Source of the DNA: Oligoflexia bacterium
GTDB taxonomy: Bacteria; Bdellovibrionota; Bacteriovoracia; Bacteriovoracales; Bacteriovoracaceae
Length of the DNA stretch: 64,000 nucleotides
Assembly (NCBI GenBank): GCA_015231955.1
Contig: JADGAN010000013.1
Span: forward strand, 1 to 64,000
Reading direction: 5' to 3'
Every line of letters starts with the position of its first letter. Within the stretch, counting starts at the first letter, position 1. The position numbers were made by a program, and so were the translations under genes. This document shows, piece after piece, positions 1 to 8,774 of the stretch. A model generated the notes under the pieces. It searched no databases. It saw only the letters and a list, made by a program, of their open reading frames with translations, and was not told where the DNA came from.

Positions 1-133
1 GAGGCCCAGTTAAATTTCAAGGCCTAAATCAATTTTTTTCGAAGAAGCTGAAGTGGAATAGCTGACAGCTATTCAGCTGATAGCATCTGGATGAAAGTTG
101 ATGGTTGAAGGGAGTGAGCAGTTACAATAATAT

Positions 134-1051
134 TTAATCTAACTTTCGATGTTCATCGATATAGTGGGCAGTTTCTCTAAAGATATTCTTGAAAATTTTA
201 TTTTTACACGTTTTTGCCAATTGTACCGCAAAAGGATTTGCGGTATTAACCGTGATCACCTGAATAATAGTAATTAGTGTCTTTTCCTGTTGTTTATCTT
301 TTAGCGTATAGAATTTACCCAAGGTTCTCACCGATTTAAAAATATGGGAGATAGGGTTTGTTGTAGGTATTGTCTCCATAGGGAAATAGAATGCGTGATG
401 TGGATGAAGAGTTAAGCTGGAAGCAGTATCAGCAAGCAGCTCTTGCATATTTAAAGCGCTGCTTGCTACTTGCGGTTTGTTTAAATCAATTAAAAGCGGA
501 AACCCTTTAAGCAGCAAAGTTAAAGAAAAATTTTTCCACAAAACAGTGAAGTCCAATTTTTTCTCCAACTCTATACTTGAAGAATCGGCGTCAAAAGGGC
601 AAGTCACTGTTGATTTATAGACTAGTTGCTCCACAATATTTTTATCTACAAAATTAGCAATATCCTCATAGTAATCATTTGTTCTCTCCTTGCTAATGAA
701 GGCAATCTTATTAATCATAAGTGTTCCTTCTTGATCTTCCAGGTCTGGAAATAATCGCTTTAACCGCTGGATATAATCTTTCGAATCAGAAGTAGTGCGA
801 ATATCACTAAACATTTGAAATTTCCCTTCCGCAAGCACGGGAATGTTTAGTGGAAAATCCATCGATTTTTCCTCCTGATAAAAACCAGGATTGGCCTGCT
901 TATTTTCTTTGTCTTCACAAAAACCAATTTTATTAGGATTGTAATTTGACTTAAGACCATAGCTCTCTTCCGCCAGCGCAGAGGCCATACAAAAGAGCAT
1001 TAAAGAAAATTTTGCAACTAAGAACAGTGTTGATTTTTTTTTATTTTTCAT
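134..1051 (-). CDS. Secreted protein of unknown function
   Basis: I do not recognise this 305-residue protein. It begins with a lysine-rich n-region followed by a hydrophobic stretch and an AxA-like end (about residues 1-27, ...MASALA), which reads as a Sec signal peptide, so it is probably exported. The mature part has no obvious repeats, no lipobox and no further membrane segments, apart from a hydrophobic stretch near residues 175-190. Only two or three cysteines are visible. It stands alone, followed downstream on the same strand only by the window edge. No good Shine-Dalgarno precedes the ATG, so the start is chosen because it gives a complete signal peptide. Function unknown. Confidence 0.6.
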   Translation of the reverse strand: MKNKKKSTLFLVAKFSLMLFCMASALAEESYGLKSNYNPNKIGFCEDKENKQANPGFYQEEKSMDFPLNIPVLAEGKFQMFSDIRTTSDSKDYIQRLKRLFPDLEDQEGTLMINKIAFISKERTNDYYEDIANFVDKNIVEQLVYKSTVTCPFDADSSSIELEKKLDFTVLWKNFSLTLLLKGFPLLIDLNKPQVASSALNMQELLADTASSLTLHPHHAFYFPMETIPTTNPISHIFKSVRTLGKFYTLKDKQQEKTLITIIQVITVNTANPFAVQLAKTCKNKIFKNIFRETAHYIDEHRKLD

Positions 1052-1183
1052 GACAGCAATTATAATGAATTATTGCTGTTCCCTTGATTTTTTTTTTAAC
1101 TACTTAATATGACGTCTCTATATGCTACTGTGATCACTCTATACTGGCACAAAAAGTAGGCACCAGCAAAAGCATAATAAATA

Positions 1184-1260
1184 TGGTGCGCTCAAGAGGG
1201 ATCGAACCTCTGACCTTTGGTTCCGGAAACCAATACTCTATCCGACTGAGCTATGAGCGC
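1184..1260 (-). tRNA. tRNA-Arg (anticodon CCG)
   Basis: Read on the minus strand, the 77-nt sequence folds as a full cloverleaf. The acceptor arm pairs GCGCTCA with TGAGCGC. The D arm is standard. The anticodon stem TTGGT/ACCAA encloses the 7-nt loop TTCCGGA, giving anticodon CCG, and the T loop is TTCGATC. The 3' CCA is encoded in the genome. CCG reads the arginine codon CGG. Confidence 0.95.
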
Positions 1261-1275
1261 CTACAGTGAATTTTT

Positions 1276-1304
1276 ATTTTAATGAGAATGTTGCAATTTT
1301 GCAA
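1276..1304 (-). promoter_or_regulatory. Candidate sigma-70 promoter for tRNA-Arg
   Basis: On the minus strand a TTGCAA hexamer (1304-1299) is separated by exactly 17 nt from TAAAAT (1281-1276), ending 15 nt before the tRNA 5' end. Hexamers, spacing and distance all fit a housekeeping promoter. It was found by eye only. Confidence 0.55.
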
Positions 1305-1315
1305 GGTTTGTAATT

Positions 1316-2362
1316 TTAACAATCTTCTAACTTAAGATAAAGGGTGATGCGATCAAGTTCGGCCCAAGCTATCTCCTCACTACTTGCAGGAATAGCAGTT
1401 CTAAAAATTTGTGCTGAAGTGTTCACACGCAGGATATCGCTACCCCCACAATGGGAAGCAAGCACTTCGGTACGACGTACGAGCGTGCGGCCAACACCTT
1501 TTACCCGCTTGCTTAAGAGGGGCGCGGAAGAGCCCGCAAGGAAAGCTTCAAATTGGATCATGCTCTCAAAGCCAGCTCCCATTTCAAAACGCTCGCTTAA
1601 GTCAATCTGAGAGATAATCAATCTTTTATGTGCTGGAACTTTGACCGGAATCGCCATCATACAGCTTTTGCGCATGAAAGGTGTCGTAGGCAACAAGCGC
1701 AAGAGGTAGCGCTTAGGGAAGATATCGAGGATATTTCGTTCATAATCAAAATCGGCATAGAGGCCACCACTACCAATGCTATTAGCGGGACAACCACTTC
1801 CAGTGATAGCAATCGCTTTATCTTGAATAATTCCAGACAGAAGTTCTCCCTCTTGCAATGAAAAGCGGTTGCCAACATGAGTGGTAATTTTCATACTGCT
1901 TGTAAACGGATTTAGGCCACGGGAGATGATGTAGTCATCGTCATCGACACTGACAGCACGTAACATCTCATGAAACACCAAATAGTAAATATCGCGATCT
2001 TTTTCAAAGTGCTCGAACCATTTATCATGATCGAGAACGATGCGTCCTGATTCTCCAAGAGCATCAACGATAGAGCCTTGATTGTCAATGAGAGGCCCAC
2101 TCTCCACACTCACGACATTGATAGAAAGAGTGGATCGCAACATCTCTAAACTCAAATTATGATTGCTCGTTAACCTCAATCCTTGGTCGGTAGTCGATAA
2201 AAAATTAAGTACACGTTCTCCAACCTTTATAAAGGTTGCACGTATATGATCGCCTCCATTATTTTCATCGTGACCTCGCCTTGCAAAAACATCAACACTC
2301 AAACTAAACACCAAAAGCAAAAGCAAATTGTAAAAAAATAACTTGGAACTCATCATCCTCAT
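1316..2362 (-). CDS. Secreted DUF4360-type protein with extra N-terminal domain
   Basis: A 348-residue exported protein. The signal peptide covers about residues 1-27 (...SLSVDVFA). Residues about 30-165 form a region with the motif VFHEMLRA followed by DDDDYIIS, a pattern I associate with secreted hypothetical proteins of predatory bacteria. The C-terminal half (from about 183) begins GSGCPANSIGSGG and continues with a conserved RKSC and a basic, hydrophobic strand pattern typical of DUF4360. The last 60 residues align by eye with the shorter protein at 3263-3859: Cys-Gly, LR.NTS, then AWA.L, and a terminal Cys. The ATG follows AAGGAGA at 8 nt. Function unknown; cysteine pairs suggest disulphides outside the cytoplasm. 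Confidence 0.7.
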   Translation of the reverse strand: MRMMSSKLFFYNLLLLLVFSLSVDVFARRGHDENNGGDHIRATFIKVGERVLNFLSTTDQGLRLTSNHNLSLEMLRSTLSINVVSVESGPLIDNQGSIVDALGESGRIVLDHDKWFEHFEKDRDIYYLVFHEMLRAVSVDDDDYIISRGLNPFTSSMKITTHVGNRFSLQEGELLSGIIQDKAIAITGSGCPANSIGSGGLYADFDYERNILDIFPKRYLLRLLPTTPFMRKSCMMAIPVKVPAHKRLIISQIDLSERFEMGAGFESMIQFEAFLAGSSAPLLSKRVKGVGRTLVRRTEVLASHCGGSDILRVNTSAQIFRTAIPASSEEIAWAELDRITLYLKLEDC

Positions 2363-2405
2363 ATTTAAGTCTCCTTATTCACTATTCGTTGTTCATTATT
2401 GCTGA

Positions 2406-3197
2406 TTATTGTATCTCTTCCTTAGTTATATTTAAATTGCTCAAAGGAAAAAGGTTTATACAAATTTTATACACTTCATTTTTTTCCCCCACCTCTAATG
2501 TTTCGGAAAGTTTTTTTCGAAACTCTCGAATCATCTTTTTTGCCAGTGGTAACTTACTGCGATCAATGGCCATAGTTGAAGAGATAAAATCGCGCTCACT
2601 CACAAAATCACGCTCTAAAGAGGTACGTGCTAACTCTAAATTAAAAGCGTGCGCCTTTCTTAGGGCCACATCGGAAACCTCATCTGTTGTGCTATAGTGA
2701 ATTCCTGTAGGCCACCAAGTTCCATCCTCTTTTTGTGCCAAAAGTCCTAGGCGTAACAAGCGAGCAATGGCGTTTTTTACCTCAAGTATTTTTAAATTTA
2801 AGCGTTTTGCAATCCACTCCTCATCACTCTTAAAATCCACCGTCTCTGCAAGAGAGAGAATGGCAAAGTGATACCACTCCGATATCAGATGAAATTGATC
2901 CATTGTTAGTTCCATCCGCTCTGAAGGAATTCCCACTTGTAACTTTTTGCCATTCCCTTTTATGGGAAACAATCCCAAGATTGCATCCGCCTCTGCTGGC
3001 GACAATGCCAATCGCTCGATCGTTCGCTTCACCAATTTCCTGGACGCTCTCCTTTTGCCATGTAAGATTTCCGAGAGGGCCGAAGGAGAGAGTCCAAGTC
3101 TTCTGGCATATGCACGCAGGGAGTAGGAGCTATTTCTTAGTTGTGCCTCTGCAAACACCTCGTGTAACTTCTTTTGAAAGGCCAGTTGCTCTTGCAT
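2406..3197 (-). CDS. TIGR02147-family transcriptional regulator
   Basis: A 263-residue cytoplasmic protein matching the TIGR02147 family, which is typical of Bdellovibrionota and Fibrobacter. Residues 20-65 hold a helix-turn-helix with the family phrase SLRAYARRLGLSPSALSEIL. The middle part (about 100-160) is a winged-helix-like segment beginning with QFHLISEWYHFAILSL and containing the W-I-A-like phrase EEWIAKRLN. The C-terminal part carries the usual REFRKKLSETLE helix. Family members are presumed DNA-binding regulators but targets are largely unknown. It lies between two genes for secreted DUF4360 proteins on the same strand, so these are the obvious candidate targets. The ATG is preceded by a GGGGA-type ribosome-binding site. 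Confidence 0.85.
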   Translation of the reverse strand: MQEQLAFQKKLHEVFAEAQLRNSSYSLRAYARRLGLSPSALSEILHGKRRASRKLVKRTIERLALSPAEADAILGLFPIKGNGKKLQVGIPSERMELTMDQFHLISEWYHFAILSLAETVDFKSDEEWIAKRLNLKILEVKNAIARLLRLGLLAQKEDGTWWPTGIHYSTTDEVSDVALRKAHAFNLELARTSLERDFVSERDFISSTMAIDRSKLPLAKKMIREFRKKLSETLEVGEKNEVYKICINLFPLSNLNITKEEIQ

Positions 3198-3262
3198 CTT
3201 TCCCCACCTATTTTACTGGTAGTAGTTACAATAAAGAGGAACTACGCCTTTTTTCATGCAAT

Positions 3263-3859
3263 TTAACGGCCACCTCCGCAGCGCCGAAATACAATTTCAA
3301 AATTCACTTCTGGCCCCAGCTTGGCCCAAGCACTCTCGTGATGCTCACTACTTTTCACCATAACCGAGGTATTTGCACGTAGATTAAATTGTTGACCACA
3401 AGCACCCCAAATCACCTCTGAACTTCCCAAATCACCTTCGTACGATCCTACACCTAATGTTCTCTCATAGACAGGTCCTCTGGAACCTGCAAAGAAAATT
3501 TCGGTTCTGATATTGCCCTCACCTCCGACAGGAATCATCGCCTGATAGACCATTTTTTTCATTCTAAATCCTGCTTGATAGCCGCTCGCTACCGTAACAG
3601 GAGCGGCCAAAGCGCAGGCCTTACGATCCACTAGATTCGCCTCCGATGTTTGCGCCATGTAATTCAGCTCTAGCTCGATCAAACCATCCTCTGCAGAGTA
3701 GCTCCATGGAACAGTGCCACCAGGGCATCCTGTGCCTCCAAAGCTGATACTTTCAATTTTCAAAATAGGATTACTATTCTCATTAGCGCGCAGCATTCCG
3801 AGTGAAAAGATTTGCCCCCCAAATACCATGGCGCATGCAATTAAATTTCTCCATTTCAT
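3263..3859 (-). CDS. Secreted DUF4360-family protein
   Basis: The reading frame is open up to 4015, but the real start is most likely the ATG at 3859, which follows AGGAGAG at 4 nt and opens a clean signal peptide (MKWRNLIACAMVFGG...). This gives a 198-residue exported protein. Its mature part begins with the DUF4360 signature GGTGCPGGTVPWSYS, has a central RKAC, and ends with CG....LRANTS and AWAKLG, matching the tail of the protein at 1316-2362. Cysteines are paired in number, consistent with disulphides. No function is known for the family. The two copies bracket the TIGR02147 regulator and are probably diverged duplicates. Confidence 0.75.
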   Translation of the reverse strand: MKWRNLIACAMVFGGQIFSLGMLRANENSNPILKIESISFGGTGCPGGTVPWSYSAEDGLIELELNYMAQTSEANLVDRKACALAAPVTVASGYQAGFRMKKMVYQAMIPVGGEGNIRTEIFFAGSRGPVYERTLGVGSYEGDLGSSEVIWGACGQQFNLRANTSVMVKSSEHHESAWAKLGPEVNFEIVFRRCGGGR

Positions 3860-4083
3860 AAAACTCTCCTGGTTTTTAAGTTTCTCTAGTTTTTTAAGAG
3901 GAATTTTTCCTCTCATGATGATAGATATAGTCTCACAAATTTCTTGTTGCAAGTTTTGATGGAACAAAGCGTTCCGTTTTTGTGCCGGCGCTTGTTTGGA
4001 ACAAAAAAGTGACATCGCTCAGAAAATAAAGTAGAAGTTTCATGCAAAAGTAAAACTCTCTTTAACTAACAAGGATGACTACA

Positions 4084-4635
4084 ATGACGACTCTATTAAA
4101 AAAGCTTTTACCTCTCTTTATAATGGTATTATTGGTAGCGTTTGTTGCCCTTCCTGCCTTTGCAGCAGCAGAGGTTGCAGTGGGTGTGCAGCCAGTGCCA
4201 ATCACCTTAGAGAAAGATCTCGGAGGAAAAGTTGACGGAAGCACTTGGAGCAGCTCTGATATCAAAGGAAAAATTTACACACTCGTCTATGTTGACCCTG
4301 ATATGAAAGATCTCAATCCAAAAATGGAAGAAGCGCTTAAACAAGAGGCATTTCCCAAAGACAAATATGGCAGTATTGCTGTCATTAATATGGGCGCAAC
4401 CTGGAAACCAAACTTCATTTTAGACTCTATTTTAAAAGATAAACAAGAAAAATTTCCCAATACCATCTATGTCAAAGATTTGAAAAAGACACTTGTAAAA
4501 GAGTGGGGTATCGCTGATGACAACTATGACGTACTCATTTTCGACAAGGATGGCAAAATTATTTTTAGAAAAGATGGCCAATTAAGTGACGACGAAATCA
4601 AAGCACTAGTTGCACTAATTAGAAAAAGTTTATAG
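4084..4635 (+). CDS. ytfJ: YtfJ-family periplasmic protein
   Basis: A protein of about 183 residues closely matching the YtfJ family (thioredoxin-like fold, function undefined). Hallmarks are ITLEKDLGGKVDGS, the phrase YVDPDMKDLNP, DKYGSIAVINMGATWKPNF, TIYVKDLKKTLVKEWG and a C-terminal D.DGKI.F.KDGQLSDDEI. A hydrophobic signal peptide ending ALPAFAAA exports it. An upstream ATG at 4075 overlaps the Shine-Dalgarno AAGGA; the ATG at 4084 sits 8 nt behind it and is preferred. It has no CxxC, so a thiol redox role is not supported by sequence. The gene lies 35 nt before the ceramide operon but need not belong to it. Confidence 0.9.
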   Translation: MTTLLKKLLPLFIMVLLVAFVALPAFAAAEVAVGVQPVPITLEKDLGGKVDGSTWSSSDIKGKIYTLVYVDPDMKDLNPKMEEALKQEAFPKDKYGSIAVINMGATWKPNFILDSILKDKQEKFPNTIYVKDLKKTLVKEWGIADDNYDVLIFDKDGKIIFRKDGQLSDDEIKALVALIRKSL

Positions 4636-4670
4636 TCTATGGCCTACAACTATTTTGGAGTGACTGACTT

Positions 4671-5969
4671 ATGCTCTTTTCCCCACATGAGAGAATTGTA
4701 AAAGCAATTCAAGGTTTCATTAAAGATCGCTATATTGAAAAAGCAAACTTCCTTCGCCTGCACAAAATGTATCCTTATTTTCGTAGCATCGATGATAACG
4801 GAACGACTAGAGTTACTGTTGGCGGCAAACAACAAGTGATGATAGGTTCAAATAATTACCTTGGTCTTACTCACCATCCTTACGTAAAAGAACAGGCGTG
4901 TAAAGCAATTGAAAAGTATGGCACTGGTTGTACAGGTTCCCGCTTTTTAAATGGGAGTTTGACAATCCATGAAGAGTTAGAAGATAAGCTTGCAAAGTTT
5001 GTAGGACAAGAGACCTCCTTGGTTTTTGCAACAGGAATGCAAGTAAACCTAGGTGCGCTCTCTGCGCTTCTTGGGCCGCGTGACTGCGCCTTCTCCGATG
5101 TTGAGAACCACGCTTCGATTATCGATGGTTTTCGCCTGAGCCTTAGCGATGCCATTTACAAATATAAACACAATAACATGGATGAGCTCGAAGATTTGAT
5201 TGCCTCTCATTGTCACATGTACGATCGCATGGTGATTGTCACCGACGGGGTATTCTCTATGACTGGGGATATTGCTCTCATTCCTGAGATTGCAGCGATC
5301 GCTAAAAAATATGGGGCCCTTTTCTACATTGATGATGCTCATGGAATTGGTGTTCTAGGCGACCATGGACGTGGGACGGCAAACTACTTTGGCCTTACTT
5401 CCCATGATGTGCATTTTCAGATGGGGACTTTTTCAAAATCTTTTGCGACAATTGGTGGCTTTCTTGCTGGCAGCAAAGATTCTATCGATTATGTTAAGCA
5501 CCATGCTCGCGCTTTTATCTTTTCGGCGGCATTGGCCCCTTCAGCAGTGGCCACCGTTCGCGCTTGCTTAGAGCTCATTTCCAAAGATGATAGCTTTCAG
5601 AAAAGACTCTTTGAAAATAGTGAATTCATGAGGAGAGGGTTAAGCGATATTGGCTTTAGTACCCTAAGTTCTATTACACCTATCGTGCCTGTCTTTGTTG
5701 GTGACGACATTATGGCAATGAAACTTACCATGTTCCTTCACGATCAAGGTGTTTTTGTTACGCCAGTGATTGCACCGGCCACTCCTCCAGGCATGGCCCT
5801 TATTCGCACCAGCTACTCTTCAGCGCACACGCGAGAAGAGTTACAATATTGCCTTGATGTCTTTGCAAAAGCGTATCGTACCTTTGAACTGCACAAAATT
5901 GAATTTAAAGGATCACACAACCATCCAGGTCATCAAGCAAAAGGAAACTTGCAAGGAATCAAACAATGA
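4671..5969 (+). CDS. spt: Serine palmitoyltransferase (alpha-oxoamine synthase)
   Basis: A 432-residue PLP enzyme of the alpha-oxoamine synthase family, which condenses an acyl thioester with an amino acid. The family is shown by SNNYLGL (60-66), GTGCTGSRFLNG (84-95), HASIIDG (147-153), the PLP-ring Asp/His in IDDAHGIGVLG (D221, H224), and the internal-aldimine lysine in GTFSKSF (K256). By itself the family also includes 8-amino-7-oxononanoate synthase and Kbl. I call it serine palmitoyltransferase because the next two overlapping or adjacent genes are a bacterial ceramide-synthase-like acyltransferase and a CerR-like reductase. It would make 3-ketosphinganine from serine and a C16 acyl donor in the cytoplasm. 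A separate, true Kbl occurs at 47049. First gene of the operon; Shine-Dalgarno GGAG is rather distant. Confidence 0.85.
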   Translation: MLFSPHERIVKAIQGFIKDRYIEKANFLRLHKMYPYFRSIDDNGTTRVTVGGKQQVMIGSNNYLGLTHHPYVKEQACKAIEKYGTGCTGSRFLNGSLTIHEELEDKLAKFVGQETSLVFATGMQVNLGALSALLGPRDCAFSDVENHASIIDGFRLSLSDAIYKYKHNNMDELEDLIASHCHMYDRMVIVTDGVFSMTGDIALIPEIAAIAKKYGALFYIDDAHGIGVLGDHGRGTANYFGLTSHDVHFQMGTFSKSFATIGGFLAGSKDSIDYVKHHARAFIFSAALAPSAVATVRACLELISKDDSFQKRLFENSEFMRRGLSDIGFSTLSSITPIVPVFVGDDIMAMKLTMFLHDQGVFVTPVIAPATPPGMALIRTSYSSAHTREELQYCLDVFAKAYRTFELHKIEFKGSHNHPGHQAKGNLQGIKQ

Positions 5970-7096
5970 GTTCAAGCCTCACTCTGATTGAAGTCAAAAA
6001 TGTGCAATTAGAAAGAGCTTTTTTGGAGATGCCCTGGACAATTTATCAAGACGATCCTATGTGGGTTCCCCCTTTAAAACTTGCGCTTAAAGACCTCTTG
6101 AACGAAAAGAAACACCCCTTTTACGAAACAGCAAAAATGAAACGCTGGCTCTGTTTTCGCGGAGGCAAGGCAGTGGGTCGAATTGCCTCCATCATTAACC
6201 ATCGTCATAATCAATTTCATCAAGAGCAGTGCGGCCATTTTGGCTTTTTCGAATGCATTAATGATGATCTGGTTGCAAACGCCTTAATCAAACGTGTCAG
6301 TGAAGATTTACGTGCTCAAGGAATGACGTCAATGAAGGGTCCTGTGAACCCTTCCACCAATTATGAGAGTGGCATGCTTATTGATGGCTTCGATGATCCT
6401 CCACAAATCATGATGACTTATAATAAAAGCTACTATCCGGAGATGTTTTATCGTTTAGGCTTTCATAAGCAGATGGATCTTTACGCTTATATGGCCAAAG
6501 CCTCAACTGAGCCCCCAAACACTTTCGTTAGAATTGCAGAGCGCGTTTATAAAGTTCCAAACATCAAATGGCGCCCCATCAACCTTAAAAATTTTGCAGA
6601 AGAGGTGCGTTTTATTCTTGATGTATATAATGCCAGTTGGGAAAAGAATTGGGGATTTGTTCCGGTAACAGAAAAAGAGTTCAAGCATATTGCCAATGAT
6701 ATTAAAAGTATTTGTAAACCTGAATATACTTGTCTAGTAGAGATTGGTGGTGATCCTGCAGGTGTACTGATAGCACTTCCAGACTATAACCGTATCTTTC
6801 ATAAAGTTAAAGATGGGAAACTCTTCCCTACCGGCCTTTTGAAAATTCTCCTTGGTCAAAAAAAGATTGATCGTATTCGCGTTCCCATTATGGGTGTAAA
6901 GAAAGAGTATCGCAAACATGGAGTTGCAGTGCTCATGTATATGGAACTCTATAAAGCAATCAAGGCCAATCCTAAAATAAAAGAACTAGAGATGAGTTGG
7001 ATACTAGAAAATAACGAAGATATGAATCGCGCTATTCACCTTATGGGTGTAAAAGAACCTTACAAAACATACCGCATTTACGAAAAGAGCTTATAG
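5966..7096 (+). CDS. bcerS: Bacterial ceramide synthase-like GNAT acyltransferase
   Basis: A 376-residue GNAT-fold protein of the type identified as bacterial ceramide synthase in Caulobacter and relatives. It N-acylates the sphingoid amine. The N-terminus carries the family phrase PW.IY.DDP.WVPPL (residues 23-40) and then a region FYETAKMKRWLCFRGGKAVGRI resembling the first half of a GNAT domain, with GPVNPSTNYESGMLIDGFD in the middle. A second acetyl-CoA-type motif (PIMGVKKEYRKHGVAVLMYMEL) lies near 305-330. It has no signal peptide or clear membrane span. Its ATG overlaps the spt stop codon as ATGA, which implies translational coupling. The order spt-bcerS-cerR makes the assignment strong; acyl-chain preference cannot be read from sequence. 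Confidence 0.82.
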   Translation: MSSSLTLIEVKNVQLERAFLEMPWTIYQDDPMWVPPLKLALKDLLNEKKHPFYETAKMKRWLCFRGGKAVGRIASIINHRHNQFHQEQCGHFGFFECINDDLVANALIKRVSEDLRAQGMTSMKGPVNPSTNYESGMLIDGFDDPPQIMMTYNKSYYPEMFYRLGFHKQMDLYAYMAKASTEPPNTFVRIAERVYKVPNIKWRPINLKNFAEEVRFILDVYNASWEKNWGFVPVTEKEFKHIANDIKSICKPEYTCLVEIGGDPAGVLIALPDYNRIFHKVKDGKLFPTGLLKILLGQKKIDRIRVPIMGVKKEYRKHGVAVLMYMELYKAIKANPKIKELEMSWILENNEDMNRAIHLMGVKEPYKTYRIYEKSL

Positions 7097-7107
7097 GATT
7101 TTATCAC

Positions 7108-8130
7108 ATGAAAATTTTAATCACAGGCAGTACTGGTCTTGTTGGATCACATTTATCCGAAAAACTCTCTCTCCTTAGCAATGAAGTGTATGCACTTGTG
7201 CGCACGAAAAGCAAGTGGGAAGAGTGGGTAAAAAAGGCCTCTCCACGTGCGATGAAATTTATCACGCCTATTTTTGGAGAGTTAGAAAATTTTCCGATGG
7301 AGCAACTTCCAGCAGACCTCGATGCAGTTATTCACTTGGCCGCAGTCGTGCACTCTCACTCTCCCGAAGAATTTTTCAAGCAAAATAGTGAGGCCACTAA
7401 GAAATTTTTTGCAAATTTAGTTGCCCATTATCCAACTCAAAATCGTTCACTAAAATTCATCAATGTATCTTCTCTGGCCGCCCATGGAAACAATCATAAG
7501 GATCGCAAGCATGATCTCCCTGTAAGTAGCTACGGAAAATCGAAATTATTGGCAGAACAATTTATTCGTGAGCAACTACCAAAGAGTTGGTCTCTGGAGA
7601 TTGTGCGACCACCGATTGTAATGGGAGAGCGGGATCTAGCTTTTCTTGAAGTGGCAAAAATGCTAAAGCGTGGTTACTATCTTGCTCCAGGAAACAATGG
7701 TGATGAACTTCATTATAGTTTTATCTCTGTTCATGATCTTGTGGAGTTTTTACTCAATGTTTTAAATAGCGATAATCAAGCACAAACTCGCACCTACTAT
7801 CCTGCTTATCCGAAGGCCATCAAATATGATGACCTTTGTAATATCATTGCAACCAAGGCCGGATTTAGCTCTCCAAAAAAATACACTATTCCCAAGGCCG
7901 CTATCCGTCCTTTGGCGGTTTTAATTAGTTTTCTCGCTACTTCCATCATTCCTGCACTGAAAAATATCCGACTAACTCGTGATAAATCTAATGAAATTTT
8001 GGCCGGTAGTTGGTTAACTCCTTACCAAAAAGAACAGGCATTAGAAAAAAAGTTTGAATACAAATATGATTTTGCTCTTACCGCAAAAATGACTATGGCA
8101 TATTACAAAGAACAAGGGTATATAAAATAG
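7108..8130 (+). CDS. cerR: NAD(P)-dependent sphingolipid (ceramide) reductase, CerR-like
   Basis: A 340-residue extended short-chain dehydrogenase/epimerase. The Rossmann glycine motif is TGSTGLVG at residues 7-14. The VIHLAA..H strand follows near 75, SSLAAHG near 130, and the catalytic Tyr-Lys in SSYGKSKLLAEQF around 148. The C-terminal substrate-binding part, with KAAIRPLAVLISFLATSI, contains an amphipathic or membrane-associated stretch. In the Caulobacter pathway CerR reduces the keto group of the ceramide intermediate. Position 11 nt after the ceramide synthase gene supports the same role here. On family evidence alone it could act on another sugar- or lipid-linked ketone. It is preceded by a poor ribosome-binding site, as expected for an operon gene translated by coupling. 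Confidence 0.82.
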   Translation: MKILITGSTGLVGSHLSEKLSLLSNEVYALVRTKSKWEEWVKKASPRAMKFITPIFGELENFPMEQLPADLDAVIHLAAVVHSHSPEEFFKQNSEATKKFFANLVAHYPTQNRSLKFINVSSLAAHGNNHKDRKHDLPVSSYGKSKLLAEQFIREQLPKSWSLEIVRPPIVMGERDLAFLEVAKMLKRGYYLAPGNNGDELHYSFISVHDLVEFLLNVLNSDNQAQTRTYYPAYPKAIKYDDLCNIIATKAGFSSPKKYTIPKAAIRPLAVLISFLATSIIPALKNIRLTRDKSNEILAGSWLTPYQKEQALEKKFEYKYDFALTAKMTMAYYKEQGYIK

Positions 8131-8189
8131 AAGGATAAATTTTATCCTCTTTCATTTTGGCAACTGACCTTAGAAGGAGGTTTTGTTCT

Positions 8190-8756
8190 ATGGTAACTTT
8201 CCATGAAAATTCGCACACACATGCCAACACCAACAACAATCACGTTCTGAGTAAAGCGATGTTTGTAGATCGCCCATTTACAGAGGGCATTCCACTCTTA
8301 ATAGAATGCTTAAAGACCAATGGCATCTTCTTAGTAGTGGAAAACAATCCTATCACTGTTGGCTGGGTCAATATCGGAATGATTTGGTCAAAGCCTATGA
8401 TCACAGTAATGGTTCGGAAACAACGTCATACTCACGCTCTTATGGAAAAAGCATCACACTTTTCTCTTTGCCTTCCTCATAAAAATTGGATGACAGAGCA
8501 ACTTGAACTTTGCGGCACTCACTCTGGAAAAAATCTTAATAAGATAAAAGAGTTTCATTTAAAGTCAGCACCAGGATACCTTGCTGGAAACACTATCCTC
8601 ACCGATTGCAATTGGTTTTACGAGGCAGAAATTGTTCATAAAAATGAAATCGATCCCAAGACACTAAGCTCCTCTATCAAAAATCAATTCTACTTCAGTA
8701 ACGATTACCATACCGTCTATTATGGAGAGATCAAGCACTCTTATAAAAAAGACTAA
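8190..8756 (+). CDS. Flavin reductase-like FMN-binding protein
   Basis: The frame is open from a TTG at 8157, but the ATG at 8190 follows AAGGAGG (8174-8180) at 9 nt and is clearly the start, giving 188 residues. The protein resembles the flavin-reductase-like, FMN-binding split-barrel family: V.NNPITVGWVNIGMIWSKPMITVMVRK, then T.ALMEKASHFSLCLP, and LCGTHSGKNLNKIKEF, a typical order of strands. Members bind FMN and reduce it or another substrate with NAD(P)H. The N-terminus has a His/Thr/Asn-rich insert encoded by simple ACA/AAC repeats. It lies 60 nt downstream of cerR in the same orientation, so it may belong to the lipid operon, but its substrate is unknown. Confidence 0.75.
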   Translation: MVTFHENSHTHANTNNNHVLSKAMFVDRPFTEGIPLLIECLKTNGIFLVVENNPITVGWVNIGMIWSKPMITVMVRKQRHTHALMEKASHFSLCLPHKNWMTEQLELCGTHSGKNLNKIKEFHLKSAPGYLAGNTILTDCNWFYEAEIVHKNEIDPKTLSSSIKNQFYFSNDYHTVYYGEIKHSYKKD

Positions 8757-8774
8757 GACTAACCTCGAACGTTA

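Noticed and set aside
1344-2109. Several open frames overlapping the DUF4360 gene on both strands
   Set aside because: They are shadows: no ribosome-binding site, no domain, and the DUF4360 frame has signal peptide and family motifs.
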